23,802 nucleotides of DNA from a virus. The position numbers were made by a program, and so were the translations under genes. Of the stretch, positions 1 to 7,579 are shown in pieces. The stretch spans positions 1-23,802 of the IMG/VR virus record IMGVR_UViG_3300022842_000064. One strand, 5' to 3'. The notes under the pieces were generated by a model. That model searched no databases and was not told the DNA's origin. It saw nothing but the letters and a program-made list of their open reading frames with translations. Numbering within the stretch: the stretch's first letter is position 1; each line of letters opens with the position of its first letter.

Positions 1-357
1 CAGGTACTGTGCTGGTGACCAATCGTCATACCCAACCTCGAGCGAAAAAGAGCTTTCGGTGGTGCCAACATCAAGCACGTTGGCTGTCCATGAATCATAC
101 ATGGCCGATTCCAGAAGATCGTCAAACGTCTCCATGGAATACTCAATGCCCAAAGACCCCGAAACAGACTCGCCAACCTTAATCAGGTCACTCACCATGC
201 GGTCGGCGCGAATCTCAGCCGAAACAACAGTGTTGGGGTTTGCAGCGAGGTTTTGCGAAACAAATCGCAGTGCCTGCCAGTCGGCAGAGTTTGATGGTGT
301 TGTGCCGTAAGCAGTTTCGGGCACGTATTTTACGCTTACGCGGTTTGACTCAGACAT
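1..357 (-). CDS. Tail tube protein, N-terminal part (runs off the left edge)
   Basis: An open frame of 119 codons from ATG at 357 to base 1 with no stop, so the gene continues outside the window. An AGGAG ribosome site lies 7 nt upstream of the ATG, and the start overlaps the preceding gene by 8 bp. The product begins MSESNRVSVKYVPETAYGTT and continues with an EIRADRMVSDLIKVGESVSG stretch. Family knowledge: this start and an 'EIR.DR...DL...G' segment are typical of siphovirus tail tube proteins, which polymerise into the inner tube that conducts DNA. Position directly after the neck and tail-completion genes fits. The call rests on the N-terminal pattern and gene order. A related minor tail protein is the main alternative. 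Confidence 0.75.
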   Translation of the reverse strand, partial: MSESNRVSVKYVPETAYGTTPSNSADWQALRFVSQNLAANPNTVVSAEIRADRMVSDLIKVGESVSGSLGIEYSMETFDDLLESAMYDSWTANVLDVGTTESSFSLEVGYDDWSPAQYL

Positions 358-742
358 TGCGTGTTCTCCTGAAAGGAATACTGATGTTCGTTTGGTGCCA
401 CCCGCCATTAATCCCAAGAGAACGCACGGAGGCTGTGTAGGCGACTATACCACTAAAGCGGGTGTGCTGGTAAAGGGCAACAAAGTCATCAGCAAAGCCA
501 TCAGCCGCGCCGGTTGCCGCGCCTTCTGGTACAAATACCTGCCCCACAATAAAGCCCCTGTCCTCGGCGTAGCCTGTGCTGCCGTCCAAGCCTTTTGTTC
601 GCCCTTCGCCAAAAACAAGCGTTAAACGAATCCAAGGCCCGTCTGGCGGAGTAAAGGACAAGTTTTCAAACGCGATCGGAGTGGCCGTCCAGCCCAGCCG
701 CGCACGCTCCTGCACCGCGATTTTCAGTTGCTTAAAACTCAT
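350..742 (-). CDS. Tail completion / tail terminator-like protein
   Basis: A 130-residue protein whose ATG at 742 overlaps the end of the preceding gene by 11 bp and whose stop overlaps the tail tube start by 8 bp. The sequence starts MSFKQLKIAVQERARLGW and has a beta-rich middle (WIRLTLVFGEG, GFIVGQVFVPEG) followed by a helix with DDFVALYQHTRF. Size, fold pattern and position between an HK97 gp10-like gene and the tail tube match the small tail terminator/completion proteins (DUF4128-like) that cap the tail tube at the head-proximal end. The role is inferred mainly from gene order and secondary-structure feel. I see no diagnostic motif, so the exact family is uncertain. Confidence 0.6.
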   Translation of the reverse strand: MSFKQLKIAVQERARLGWTATPIAFENLSFTPPDGPWIRLTLVFGEGRTKGLDGSTGYAEDRGFIVGQVFVPEGAATGAADGFADDFVALYQHTRFSGIVAYTASVRSLGINGGWHQTNISIPFRRTRNV

Positions 743-1112
743 TCAACACCCTTTCAATGGACAGCTGAACAAAAAATGCTGGGGCTTGCTGTGACCACCC
801 TTCGTTCAAGCGAACAATGTACGGGAGATTGTTGCTTAGGTACAGGGTAGGAAAGTCAGGCATGTTTTCTGGGTCGAACACTCCCATGGCGCGTTCCGAC
901 AGCTGGCCCAACGGTATGGGGCCGCTTACTGAATAGGACGGCGAGGAAACGGAGGGAATCCAGTTGCTCTGTGCACGCCCCGTATCAACCGGCGTGTTCG
1001 CCACAAGCTCACGGTCAATGGCCAGCGCCGCAGTGACCACCGTGGTTTTGTGGTCTTTTTTCACCGCCTCCACAAACTTGGTGGGGGCTACTGTCCAGCG
1101 AGATACGCTCAT
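732..1112 (-). CDS. HK97 gp10-like neck / tail-completion protein
   Basis: A 126-residue protein. I place the start at ATG 1112, which forms an ATGA overlap with the upstream stop at 1109-1111; a longer frame reaching 1175 would overlap that gene by 67 bp. The protein begins MSVSRWTVAPTKFVEAVKKD. It contains the phrase NTPVDTGRAQSNW near residues 40-52, the hallmark 'TPVDTGRARANW' motif of HK97 gp10-like proteins that sit at the head-tail junction. The C-terminus has NNLPYIVRLNEGWSQQAPA, also usual for the family (late 'Y...lE.G.s.qaP..m'). It lies in a tight four-gene connector cassette. I am confident of the family, less so of whether it acts in neck or tail completion. Confidence 0.8.
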   Translation of the reverse strand: MSVSRWTVAPTKFVEAVKKDHKTTVVTAALAIDRELVANTPVDTGRAQSNWIPSVSSPSYSVSGPIPLGQLSERAMGVFDPENMPDFPTLYLSNNLPYIVRLNEGWSQQAPAFFVQLSIERVLNEF

Positions 1113-1453
1113 CGGCGCAGCTGCACCGTCAGCGTGGCGTCTGCTGGGTCGCGGGAAATGTTCTTGATCTGCCACACCTGATCGTAAATACGCAGGGCAC
1201 CACTCTCTTGCAAATCGATGTCCAGCGAGGCCAGCTCAAAGATAGCTTTCAGGTCGCCGGATTTTATCACGCTGCCATCTATTTCGCGGGTACTGTAGCT
1301 TACGGCTACACATCGCACAGTGACCTCCGGCTGCACGGACAATACGTTGGTTGCAGGGTCAAAGATTCCGGCCGGCCGGTAGTAGGCCACATTCAACAGG
1401 TCGCCCAGTGAGCGAAACGCCAGAGCAACGTTATCCTGAATCAGCTTCTTCAT
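1109..1453 (-). CDS. Putative head-tail connector protein
   Basis: A 114-residue protein, ATG at 1453 in an ATGA overlap with the preceding gene and TGA overlapping the next start. It begins MKKLIQDNVALAFRSLGDL and is then mostly beta strands with short turns (VTVRCVAVSY, ALRIYDQVWQIKNI, ATLTVQLRR). Small all-beta proteins of 100-120 residues at this place, just before the HK97 gp10-like gene, are usually head closure or stopper proteins that seal the portal after packaging. I recognise no specific motif, so the role is inferred from size and order. Confidence 0.6.
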   Translation of the reverse strand: MKKLIQDNVALAFRSLGDLLNVAYYRPAGIFDPATNVLSVQPEVTVRCVAVSYSTREIDGSVIKSGDLKAIFELASLDIDLQESGALRIYDQVWQIKNISRDPADATLTVQLRR

Positions 1454-1950
1454 CGCCGAACTACCCTCACAACAGAGTCGCGGCCCGTATTAATCGTGCC
1501 GTACTGGTTCACCATCAGCTTCACGCCGGTAGGCATCGCGCCTTTGCGATCGCCTTTGTTGAAGTTTAGTGCGATGGGGCCAACACGCAATGACGTAAGC
1601 CCCGTAGCAGGGTCACTCGACAGGTTTTCTTTCAGCAACTCGGCCGCGTATTCCGCCGTGGCTACCTGCAGGAAGTCTGGGATTTCTGTGTCTGTGAAAT
1701 AAGCGTCCCGGTTATAAACCTTGACCTCTTTTCTGGGCCAGCTCAGCGGCTGGTCGTTCGCCGATGCGATTCCGTACCACGTCACATAGCGGTCTAGCAG
1801 CCGTGTGGCCATGAGCAGCGCACGCTTTTGATTCGTCTCGCCCGCCTCATCCCAAGCTGGGACATCGAGCCGCGTGCCTAGAATTACTGTGGCATCACCT
1901 TGAGAAACGTAGCAGTTAAAACCTTCTAACGTAGGGTCTGGCTGTAGCAT
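1450..1950 (-). CDS. DnaT-like ssDNA-binding-domain protein, probable head-tail adaptor
   Basis: A 166-residue protein starting at ATG 1950 with GAGGA 8 nt upstream. It is the first gene after the terminator that follows the major capsid gene. The middle has KRALLMATRLLDRYVTWYGI followed by a tryptophan-containing SWPRKEV and later AEYAAELLKENL. The pattern 'ALi.At.yld....w.G.....QaL.WPR' is typical of phage proteins annotated as DnaT-like ssDNA-binding, which structurally act as head-completion adaptors attached to the portal. The position right after the capsid and before the closure protein supports the adaptor role. The DnaT label is a family name and does not imply replication function here. 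Confidence 0.7.
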   Translation of the reverse strand: MLQPDPTLEGFNCYVSQGDATVILGTRLDVPAWDEAGETNQKRALLMATRLLDRYVTWYGIASANDQPLSWPRKEVKVYNRDAYFTDTEIPDFLQVATAEYAAELLKENLSSDPATGLTSLRVGPIALNFNKGDRKGAMPTGVKLMVNQYGTINTGRDSVVRVVRR

Positions 1951-1966
1951 TGCCGTATTCCTCGGA

Positions 1967-1993
1967 TATAAAAATGGGGGCCGAAGCCCCCAT
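1967..1993 (-). terminator. Rho-independent terminator after the major capsid gene
   Basis: On the minus strand an 8-bp perfect stem (positions 1993-1986 with 1981-1974, four or more G:C pairs in a row) closes a UUCG tetraloop and is followed by a T-rich run ending TTTTTATA. It begins about 20 bp after the capsid stop at 2014 and ends 17 bp before the next start. It should cut readthrough into the connector genes, keeping capsid mRNA high and connector mRNA lower. Confidence 0.9.
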
Positions 1994-2013
1994 CTTACGT
2001 TACACGCTTATGC

Positions 2014-2994
2014 TTAGTCGAACAGTCCGCGAGCACCGGGGCCAGCTTTGATACCGTTCGCAGCAGCCATAACGCTGTCCCAGTTGGTAGACAGGGCCAG
2101 AGCCGCGTCATCTGGGTTAGCGCCACCGTTTGTAACGTCCCACTTCATGCCACGCACTTTCATGTTGTAGGCATACTCACCTTGGATACGCATGATCAGG
2201 TTTTCCTTACCCGTAACCATGTCGCTCACAATCTCTTGCTGCTCGGATTCGGCAATGGTGCAAGCGCCGCGAGTCAGGCCGAGAATGTTGTACTGGTCAG
2301 GCGTACCAGAAGTGATCAGCGGAGAGCTGTCCACAACGATAACCGGACGGTTCAGTGTTGCCACTGTGCCGGTGTAGATGGTCACGCCCGCAACTTCAAA
2401 CACCTTGTCCGCAACCGCTTGGCGCATCAGGTCGAAGTACGACTTGGAGTGCATCATCCACGCAACAACGTTGCGCTCGCCGTCACCCATCTTGGACAGA
2501 ATGTCGATCAGTCCAGTGTGAGTAGGCGTACCCGCAGTGCCATCGTGCAGTGCACCAGAGCCAAGAGCCGTGATAGCTGCAACCAGAACACGTGCCGCAG
2601 TGTCCGCCATATCAACAGCAGAGGCTTTACCCACCTGCTCGCCCAGCAAGAAAGACATTTCCTGTGGGTCACTGGCAATTTTGCGGAAAGAGTCGAGCGT
2701 GTTAGCAACAGGCCCGATCTTACGGTTCACTTTCACGCCGATGAACTCATCCTGCGTCATCGCCGAGTCAGTAGCGTCAGCTACGGACGTGACGTTTCGG
2801 CGGGTGATCAGGTTGCTGATGTTCTTAACGAACGATTCCTTCTCATAGTCGCCCTTCAAGCGGTTAGGCTCAATGGTGATCGCGCCCTGAGAGGCAGCGT
2901 TAAAAATGTTGGAGTTTTGCTCCAACGCCTCGGAGTAACCACCAAAAAATTCTTCTTGGTAGATTACGAAGTTTGCCTTTGTGCCTACTGCCAT
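2014..2994 (-). CDS. Major capsid protein, HK97 fold
   Basis: A 326-residue protein starting at ATG 2994 with AGAGGAA upstream. It follows the scaffold gene by 16 bp, the standard scaffold-capsid pairing. Visible parts are an N-terminal arm (MAVGTKANFVIYQEEFFGGY), an E-loop region, a central helix-rich part (AARVLVAAITALG), WMMHSKSYFDLMRQ near residue 180 (the 'w.mhp.....L' phrase common in these capsids), and GRPVIVVDSSPL-type strand residues (NRPVIVVDSSPL). It lacks an obvious N-terminal delta domain or protease gene, consistent with use of a separate scaffold. Many copies form the icosahedral shell. A strong terminator follows. Confidence 0.88.
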   Translation of the reverse strand: MAVGTKANFVIYQEEFFGGYSEALEQNSNIFNAASQGAITIEPNRLKGDYEKESFVKNISNLITRRNVTSVADATDSAMTQDEFIGVKVNRKIGPVANTLDSFRKIASDPQEMSFLLGEQVGKASAVDMADTAARVLVAAITALGSGALHDGTAGTPTHTGLIDILSKMGDGERNVVAWMMHSKSYFDLMRQAVADKVFEVAGVTIYTGTVATLNRPVIVVDSSPLITSGTPDQYNILGLTRGACTIAESEQQEIVSDMVTGKENLIMRIQGEYAYNMKVRGMKWDVTNGGANPDDAALALSTNWDSVMAAANGIKAGPGARGLFD

Positions 2995-3010
2995 GGGGAA
3001 GTTCCTCTAT

Positions 3011-3784
3011 TTAACTTGCTTTTTGTGCGGGGGCACTTGGCAAGGCCAAATACGCATCGCGTCCATGTTCACCGATATATTTTGCCTTATCCGCTGCAGT
3101 GCGGAAATCAGCTTTGGTACGAACGGTGCCACTTCCCGTGTTTCCGCCACCAGCGTTGTCGGCTCCCCCTCCACCGCTGGGTTTGAATAAATGTGATGCT
3201 GTAGCCGACAGCTTCTTACCAAACTCCCGCATTGTCAAGGCTTCTACACCACTCTCACCGTAGACAATCTCGTTGTCTACCATGGGAACGACCTTATCTT
3301 CATGCAAACGGAACACAGAACGGCCCCGAGCAATGAAGTCATTCATCGGTTCGCCTTCCTGCACGCCCAACTCGCCGCCTACCTTGCGCAACTCATCTGT
3401 GATCAGCAGTGAAGCAAGCCGCTGATCTTTTTCACTCAGCTTTTGCTCGACTTCGCCGAACTTTGTTTCCCACGACTGGTTGTTCTTTTGGATGCGGGCT
3501 TGGACGAGTTCTTCAATTTTGGTGGGGTCTGCTTTTTCAAGGTCGGCCTCGCGTGACAGCAGGTTCTGATACTTATCTGGGTCTACGTCTTTAAACGTGC
3601 CCAGCTGCTTTTTCAGGTCTTTTACGTTCGTGCGCTCAGTGTCCAGCGCCTTCTTCAAGCCGCCAACGTCCGGCAGCCCTTCTACCTGCAAAGTAAACCC
3701 GCTCTTGTCCTCTTTCTCAGAGTAGAGTGCGTGCTGTTCTTCTGGCAGACCTTCAAGTGTTTCTAGTTCAAGCTTCAAACCCAT
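3011..3784 (-). CDS. Capsid scaffold protein
   Basis: A 257-residue protein. Of two candidate starts I choose ATG 3784 because a GGGAGG site lies 8 nt upstream and the product then begins MGLKLELETLEGLPEEQHAL. A charged coiled-coil region follows (GGLKKALDTERTNVKDLKKQ, EADLEKADPTKIEEL, KFGEVEQKLSEKDQRL). A phrase LITDELRKVGGELGV is typical of SPP1/GP20-like scaffolds. The C-terminus is Gly-rich and then helical. Scaffolds guide assembly of the capsid from inside and leave or are degraded before packaging. Placement directly upstream of the capsid gene supports the assignment. Confidence 0.85.
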   Translation of the reverse strand: MGLKLELETLEGLPEEQHALYSEKEDKSGFTLQVEGLPDVGGLKKALDTERTNVKDLKKQLGTFKDVDPDKYQNLLSREADLEKADPTKIEELVQARIQKNNQSWETKFGEVEQKLSEKDQRLASLLITDELRKVGGELGVQEGEPMNDFIARGRSVFRLHEDKVVPMVDNEIVYGESGVEALTMREFGKKLSATASHLFKPSGGGGADNAGGGNTGSGTVRTKADFRTAADKAKYIGEHGRDAYLALPSAPAQKAS

Positions 3785-3800
3785 GGCTATATCCTCCCGA

Positions 3801-3823
3801 TATAAAACCAGCATCACGCTGGT
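3801..3823 (-). terminator. Possible weak terminator or attenuator before the scaffold gene
   Basis: On the minus strand a 6-bp perfect stem (3823-3818 with 3812-3807) has a 5-nt loop and is followed by TTTTATAT. It lies in the 45-bp gap between the 106-residue gene and the scaffold start, and the scaffold ribosome site follows right after. It could reduce transcription from upstream or be a start-proximal RNA structure. The stem is short, so termination is uncertain. Confidence 0.4.
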
Positions 3824-3829
3824 GCCGTT

Positions 3830-4150
3830 TTACAAACTGTCGACCATTATCTTAACGGTCTGGTCTTGGTTTTCACCATTGGTGGCCGTGATGCGGTTTG
3901 TCAGGAAATAGGCCATGCCTTCAACCCCACCCGTCACAAACACCTTGGTTCTGGTTAAATCATCGTTTATTTCAGGTGACTCGGTGACCAAAAAAGGCGG
4001 CACCGTTGGGCCTTGCACTATCCATGAGGACGTAACAACGTCTGCGCCCTGCAGCCAGCCGTCACCGCCCTCAACATTAAGCCCGTTGCTGTCCCCCCAA
4101 TTAACACCGACCGCTGTGCGGCCGTCAGGGTCATGTGGGTACTTGTCCAT
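3830..4150 (-). CDS. Hypothetical structural protein
   Basis: A 106-residue protein coupled to the previous gene by a TAATG overlap (ATG at 4150). It begins MDKYPHDPDGRTAVGVNWGD and alternates short strands with polar turns, ending TNGENQDQTVKIMVDSL. The middle (KVFVTGGVEGMAYFLTNRIT) reads like an Ig-like or fibronectin-like beta sandwich. Similar small beta proteins occur next to capsid genes in other phages as decoration or fibre-associated proteins. I do not recognise a named family. Its place between the fibre block and the scaffold suggests a virion role. Confidence 0.6.
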   Translation of the reverse strand: MDKYPHDPDGRTAVGVNWGDSNGLNVEGGDGWLQGADVVTSSWIVQGPTVPPFLVTESPEINDDLTRTKVFVTGGVEGMAYFLTNRITATNGENQDQTVKIMVDSL

Positions 4151-4509
4151 TATGCAGATGCTTCGTACGTCAGCGAATCCACTTCAACCGTATCGCCAGC
4201 ACCAATGGCCAAACTGGTGATGTTGATGTCAGCGCCGCTAGTGCCAACAGTGCCCGTAATCATCACCGTGCCAGCAGACCGTTTCAACACGAATTTTGAA
4301 ATGGTGCCACCCACCGCGTTGGTGTCTGCAGCGATAGCGTTTGCCGTAGCAGCACCAGCAGCAGCATCACCAAAAGCCGGTGAGCCGAACGCGGGTTCTG
4401 CGACTTTAGCACTGCCGGTAGTCTGAAATTCGACCTTTCCGCCGTTGAGTTGGTCTACAACGTAGTCAGCCAGCCCGTTACGGACATCGGCTTCATGGGT
4501 TATTGCCAT
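4150..4509 (-). CDS. Hypothetical phage structural protein (MAITHEA-type)
   Basis: A 119-residue protein, ATG at 4509 with GAGG 8 nt upstream. It overlaps the previous gene by 17 bp. It starts MAITHEADVRNGLADYVVDQ, has an Ala/Gly/Thr-rich middle (AFGDAAAGAATANAIAADTN) and ends in beta strands with ITSLAIGAGDTVEVDSLTY. Proteins with this start and the 'aiGAGDTV.vsSLTY' ending recur in many phages near head or fibre genes; their function is not known to me. The composition is that of an exposed virion beta protein, possibly a decoration protein. Confidence 0.7.
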   Translation of the reverse strand: MAITHEADVRNGLADYVVDQLNGGKVEFQTTGSAKVAEPAFGSPAFGDAAAGAATANAIAADTNAVGGTISKFVLKRSAGTVMITGTVGTSGADINITSLAIGAGDTVEVDSLTYEASA

Positions 4510-4666
4510 TAGATTCGCCTCGCTCTTTGATCAGGTTTAGCGCTTCGGCTTCCTGCTCTTTGGTGGAAACGTCCGAGGAAAACTCAAACGTGCTCTTAAT
4601 ATTACCATGCTTGTCCCGCACAGTGGCTTTGCCGGAAACTCTCCCAACAGACGCTGCAGCTTTCAT
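4493..4666 (-). CDS. Small hypothetical protein
   Basis: A 57-residue protein. I choose ATG 4666 over the GTG at 4675 because AGAGG sits 8 nt upstream of the ATG. It begins MKAAASVGRVSGKATVRDKH and has one beta-hairpin-like segment (GKATVRDKHGNIKSTFEF) followed by a charged helix (STKEQEAEALNLIKERGE). It overlaps the next gene by 17 bp and lies 72 bp after the repeat protein. I do not recognise a family. The spacing and ribosome site support it as a real gene. Confidence 0.6.
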   Translation of the reverse strand: MKAAASVGRVSGKATVRDKHGNIKSTFEFSSDVSTKEQEAEALNLIKERGESNGNNP

Positions 4667-4738
4667 AGGATACACCTCTACTGTCTAGTGGCGTCAAATA
4701 AAACACGTAGCCCGCCCAACCGCAAGAATTTTGTGCCG

Positions 4739-7579
4739 CTACCTGCCAACAAAAGTATCCTTGCCGCTCGTTGGAACACGCACCGCTGGGCCTTTTTCTC
4801 CGGTCGAAGTCACGAAATTCGCGTCCGGCACGAATGCCTCAATGCCTCGCTGGTCGGCACTGGCTGTACCTGAACCAGCCTGCACACTGCTCTCGTTGTT
4901 CGGCACGCGGAACTCACCCGCAGAAACAACAGCAACCAGCTTGGCCCTTTCTGCCCTTAGCGCACCGGTTGCCGTGCGAACCACTCTAACCGTGGCGTTT
5001 ACCGTAGATCGGCTGGCCACCAGTTCCGCTGCAGTGACTATTGCTCTGCGGGACTGGGCGGATATGGCGGCTGGCGCAGCCTGCAGTGCACCTGTTGCAC
5101 GCACCACACGCCGGGCCGTACCAGTCAAAGCCGCCTGAGTCGCGGCAATGTCGCCAGCAACAACAAGAACCAGCTTCACGCTGCCAGAGACTTTAGCTCT
5201 GGCCGCCTGCAGTGCACCGGTGGCTTTTACCGAACGCGATGTGGTGGCGGAAACAGTAGCCTGCCCCGCACGCAACTCACCAGAAGCCCTGATCGCAGAG
5301 AAACGTCTTGCGATACCGGACACCGTGGCCGTGGCCGCCTGCAGTGTGCCGCTGGCATGGGCAATACGAATGGCAGAACCAGTGACCGCCGCTTGGCCCG
5401 CCGCCAACTGACCAACAGCCTTACGCTTAACACGTGCCGCACCAGCAACGCTGGCCGCCTGCGCCTGCAGCGAACCAAAGCTTGCGCCTGTGCCGAAGAA
5501 AGTTGCTTCACCGGCAACGGTAGAAGTCTGCGCCTGCAGCTCACCTTGTGCTGTGAGTTTTCGGGTCGTTGCGCCGGACACCGCCGCTGGCTGTGCTTGC
5601 AGTGAACCAGTGGCCGTTATTGTGCGCGAGGCCGTGCCGGACACCGCAGATGTTTGCGCCGCCAGATCGCCTGTCGCCTTGACCTTGCGCGTGGCGGAGC
5701 CAACTACCTGCGATCGACTTGCGCGTAATGCGCCGGACACCGTGCCAACAGCGTAGCTCTGACCCGCACCAGTAACAGCAGCATCCTGCGCTGACAATAC
5801 GCCGGTGGACTTGACCTTTCGAGTGGCCGAGCCGGTGACTTGAGCAACGGCCGCCGCCAACTGCCCAGAAGACTCATGGACAGAATATTCCCGTCCACTA
5901 CCAGAAACAGCAGCTCGCTGCGCCTGCAGTGCACCGGTTGCTTTGACCTTGCGCGTGGCCGAGCCAGCGACTTGGGCCGTTCCTGCTTGCAGCGCGGCAC
6001 TGGCCTGACCTATAGAGAACGCATCGCCCGCGCCACTAACTTCAGCACGTTGGGCCTGCAGTGAACCGGTTGCCTTGACCTTGCGAGTGGCCGCGCCGGT
6101 GACTTCAGCTCGCTGCGCCGCTAGTGTGCCAGCGGCTTCCGATACGGTGTAGTTGTCACCCGCGCCGGTGACTTCAGCGCGTTGGGCAGCCAGTGTGCCG
6201 GCTGCCTTGACCTTGCGCGTAGCAGCACCGGTGACTTCAGCACGTTGGGCCGCTAGTACACCACCAGCCTCAACAAGGGCTTGTGTATCAGCAACGCCCG
6301 AAACAGCAGCACGTTGAGCAGCCAGTACGCCGGTTGCCGTCTTGGTAGAAACGCCGTACGTGTTGCTGTCGAAATCTACTGGAAGAAAGCCGCTCCAAGC
6401 CTCAGCACCGTTGTTCATCGTGCCGTTAAAAGAGCTGCTGTTTATACCCGACCGCGTGTTGTTGTTGACACCAACACCAACACCGTTAGCGCCTGTCCAG
6501 TCGCCTTCGACGTCTTGTGTGCCCAGCGTTGAGCCGTCAGTGGTTTCACCATAACCCAGCGTGATGAATTCTTTGGTGTCGGAAGCAAAAACGTAAATTT
6601 TTACACGGCCTATTCCACTTGGCCTTATACACCAATAAATATCAACGGCCTGCCCCGCAAACAGAGTGCTGTCTACTGAGGCAAACGCTGTGTCGTTGTT
6701 AGCTGCGGTGTTGTTGCCCTGACCGGCTGCGCCTACCAGCAAACCAGCGCCGTTAAAGGCGAGGCCCATACCGTCACCACCGGCACCTGATTCAATGAGA
6801 AGACCTACGGGTGACGCTGGAACATCAACGTCTAGGAATGCAAACGTGACGCTTTCGGAGTCGTTAATGATAGTGCCGTCAGAGAACACAGAACCGGTGT
6901 GCCCTTGTGGCTCCGCCCAATCTGCCGTTGGGTAGCCGTCAAATGGTGTGCTGGACAACTCAAGTGTGTCTGCCGCCCCGCTAACCGAAGCAACAGCTGC
7001 CGCCAGCACGCCAGAGGCTTTTACCTTGCGAGTGGCCGCGCCGGTGACCGTGGCCGAGACCGCCTGAAGCGAGCCGCTGGCAGTAACAACAACGCTTACA
7101 GTAAAAGCACTTGATACAACAACGTTGCTGGCATCAACCCCGTCATACCAAACTGCAGCCAGCTTGTAGCTGCCAGAGATGAGTCCGTTAATGGCATCGC
7201 CAGTGAAAGGGTCAGTCGTTACGTCTGGTGCAGGGTCGTTGCCGAAAACGCCGCTTGCTACAGTACCCTCTATGATTTCGGTGTCGGTCGGGTCGGCTTG
7301 GCCACTAGGATAAATCGCCCAGTAAATAGTGGGTTCGTAAAGCACAACGAACGTATCACTCACAACAACGTTGCTAGTCGCGCTCCCATCGTCCCAGACC
7401 ACGGCTGTCTTGTAGCTGACGCCCTGCGCCAACCCGGTAAGAGGGACGGTTGCTGTGTCCGTTACAGTAGGCGATGCCTGACTGAAATGAATGCCATTGG
7501 GGACAGCCTCAGTGATGACCTGAGTATCTGTAGGGTCAGCCTGCCCCGAAGGATACGTGGCTACGTAAAGAGTGCCCAT
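4739..7579 (-). CDS. Large tandem-repeat fibre-like protein with FN3-like and lectin-like domains
   Basis: A 946-residue protein starting at ATG 7579 in a TAATG overlap with the preceding gene. Residues 1-162 hold two related beta domains, each with YPSGQADPTDT and a later SNVVVS. Residues 167-207 are two repeat units; 208-410 form an inserted Gly/Asn-rich beta domain resembling LamG/SPRY-type lectin folds. Residues 415-888 hold 22 more repeats of the form TG-x-LQAQRA-x-VSG-x-ATRKVKA. The C-terminal 58 residues are unique. Hallmark leucines are spaced 23 and 21 residues in strict alternation from L419 to L639, then mostly 21. A repetitive beta-helical or rod-like virion fibre is likely. Its location in the head gene cluster suggests capsid attachment; host binding is an inference. 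Confidence 0.8.
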   Translation of the reverse strand: MGTLYVATYPSGQADPTDTQVITEAVPNGIHFSQASPTVTDTATVPLTGLAQGVSYKTAVVWDDGSATSNVVVSDTFVVLYEPTIYWAIYPSGQADPTDTEIIEGTVASGVFGNDPAPDVTTDPFTGDAINGLISGSYKLAAVWYDGVDASNVVVSSAFTVSVVVTASGSLQAVSATVTGAATRKVKASGVLAAAVASVSGAADTLELSSTPFDGYPTADWAEPQGHTGSVFSDGTIINDSESVTFAFLDVDVPASPVGLLIESGAGGDGMGLAFNGAGLLVGAAGQGNNTAANNDTAFASVDSTLFAGQAVDIYWCIRPSGIGRVKIYVFASDTKEFITLGYGETTDGSTLGTQDVEGDWTGANGVGVGVNNNTRSGINSSSFNGTMNNGAEAWSGFLPVDFDSNTYGVSTKTATGVLAAQRAAVSGVADTQALVEAGGVLAAQRAEVTGAATRKVKAAGTLAAQRAEVTGAGDNYTVSEAAGTLAAQRAEVTGAATRKVKATGSLQAQRAEVSGAGDAFSIGQASAALQAGTAQVAGSATRKVKATGALQAQRAAVSGSGREYSVHESSGQLAAAVAQVTGSATRKVKSTGVLSAQDAAVTGAGQSYAVGTVSGALRASRSQVVGSATRKVKATGDLAAQTSAVSGTASRTITATGSLQAQPAAVSGATTRKLTAQGELQAQTSTVAGEATFFGTGASFGSLQAQAASVAGAARVKRKAVGQLAAGQAAVTGSAIRIAHASGTLQAATATVSGIARRFSAIRASGELRAGQATVSATTSRSVKATGALQAARAKVSGSVKLVLVVAGDIAATQAALTGTARRVVRATGALQAAPAAISAQSRRAIVTAAELVASRSTVNATVRVVRTATGALRAERAKLVAVVSAGEFRVPNNESSVQAGSGTASADQRGIEAFVPDANFVTSTGEKGPAVRVPTSGKDTFVGR
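4916..6337 (-). repeat. 22 tandem coding repeats of 63 or 69 bp
   Basis: Corresponds to residues 415-888 of the 946-residue protein; two further units lie at 6959-7081 (residues 167-207). The DNA is also repetitive: near-identical blocks encoding ATRKVKA occur around 5675, 5941, 6071, 6203 and 7018. The first ten intervals alternate 69 and 63 bp, pointing to duplication of a 132-bp double unit, whereas later units are mainly 63 bp and more diverged. Such repeats can expand or contract by recombination. Confidence 0.9.

Noticed and set aside
2182-3186. 334-codon plus-strand ORF opposite the capsid gene
   Set aside because: It is rich in Arg, His and Val, has no recognisable motif, and lies antisense to the clear major capsid and scaffold genes; a typical shadow of a codon-biased gene.
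4667-4738. 72-bp gap searched for a terminator after the long repeat gene
   Set aside because: I found no stable stem followed by a T-run on the minus strand; only the ribosome site of the next gene is clear.
4916-6337. Short spaced repeats suggestive of a CRISPR array
   Set aside because: The repeats are in-frame, encode a continuous protein with 21/23-residue period, and the segments between are also repeated, so there are no unique spacers.
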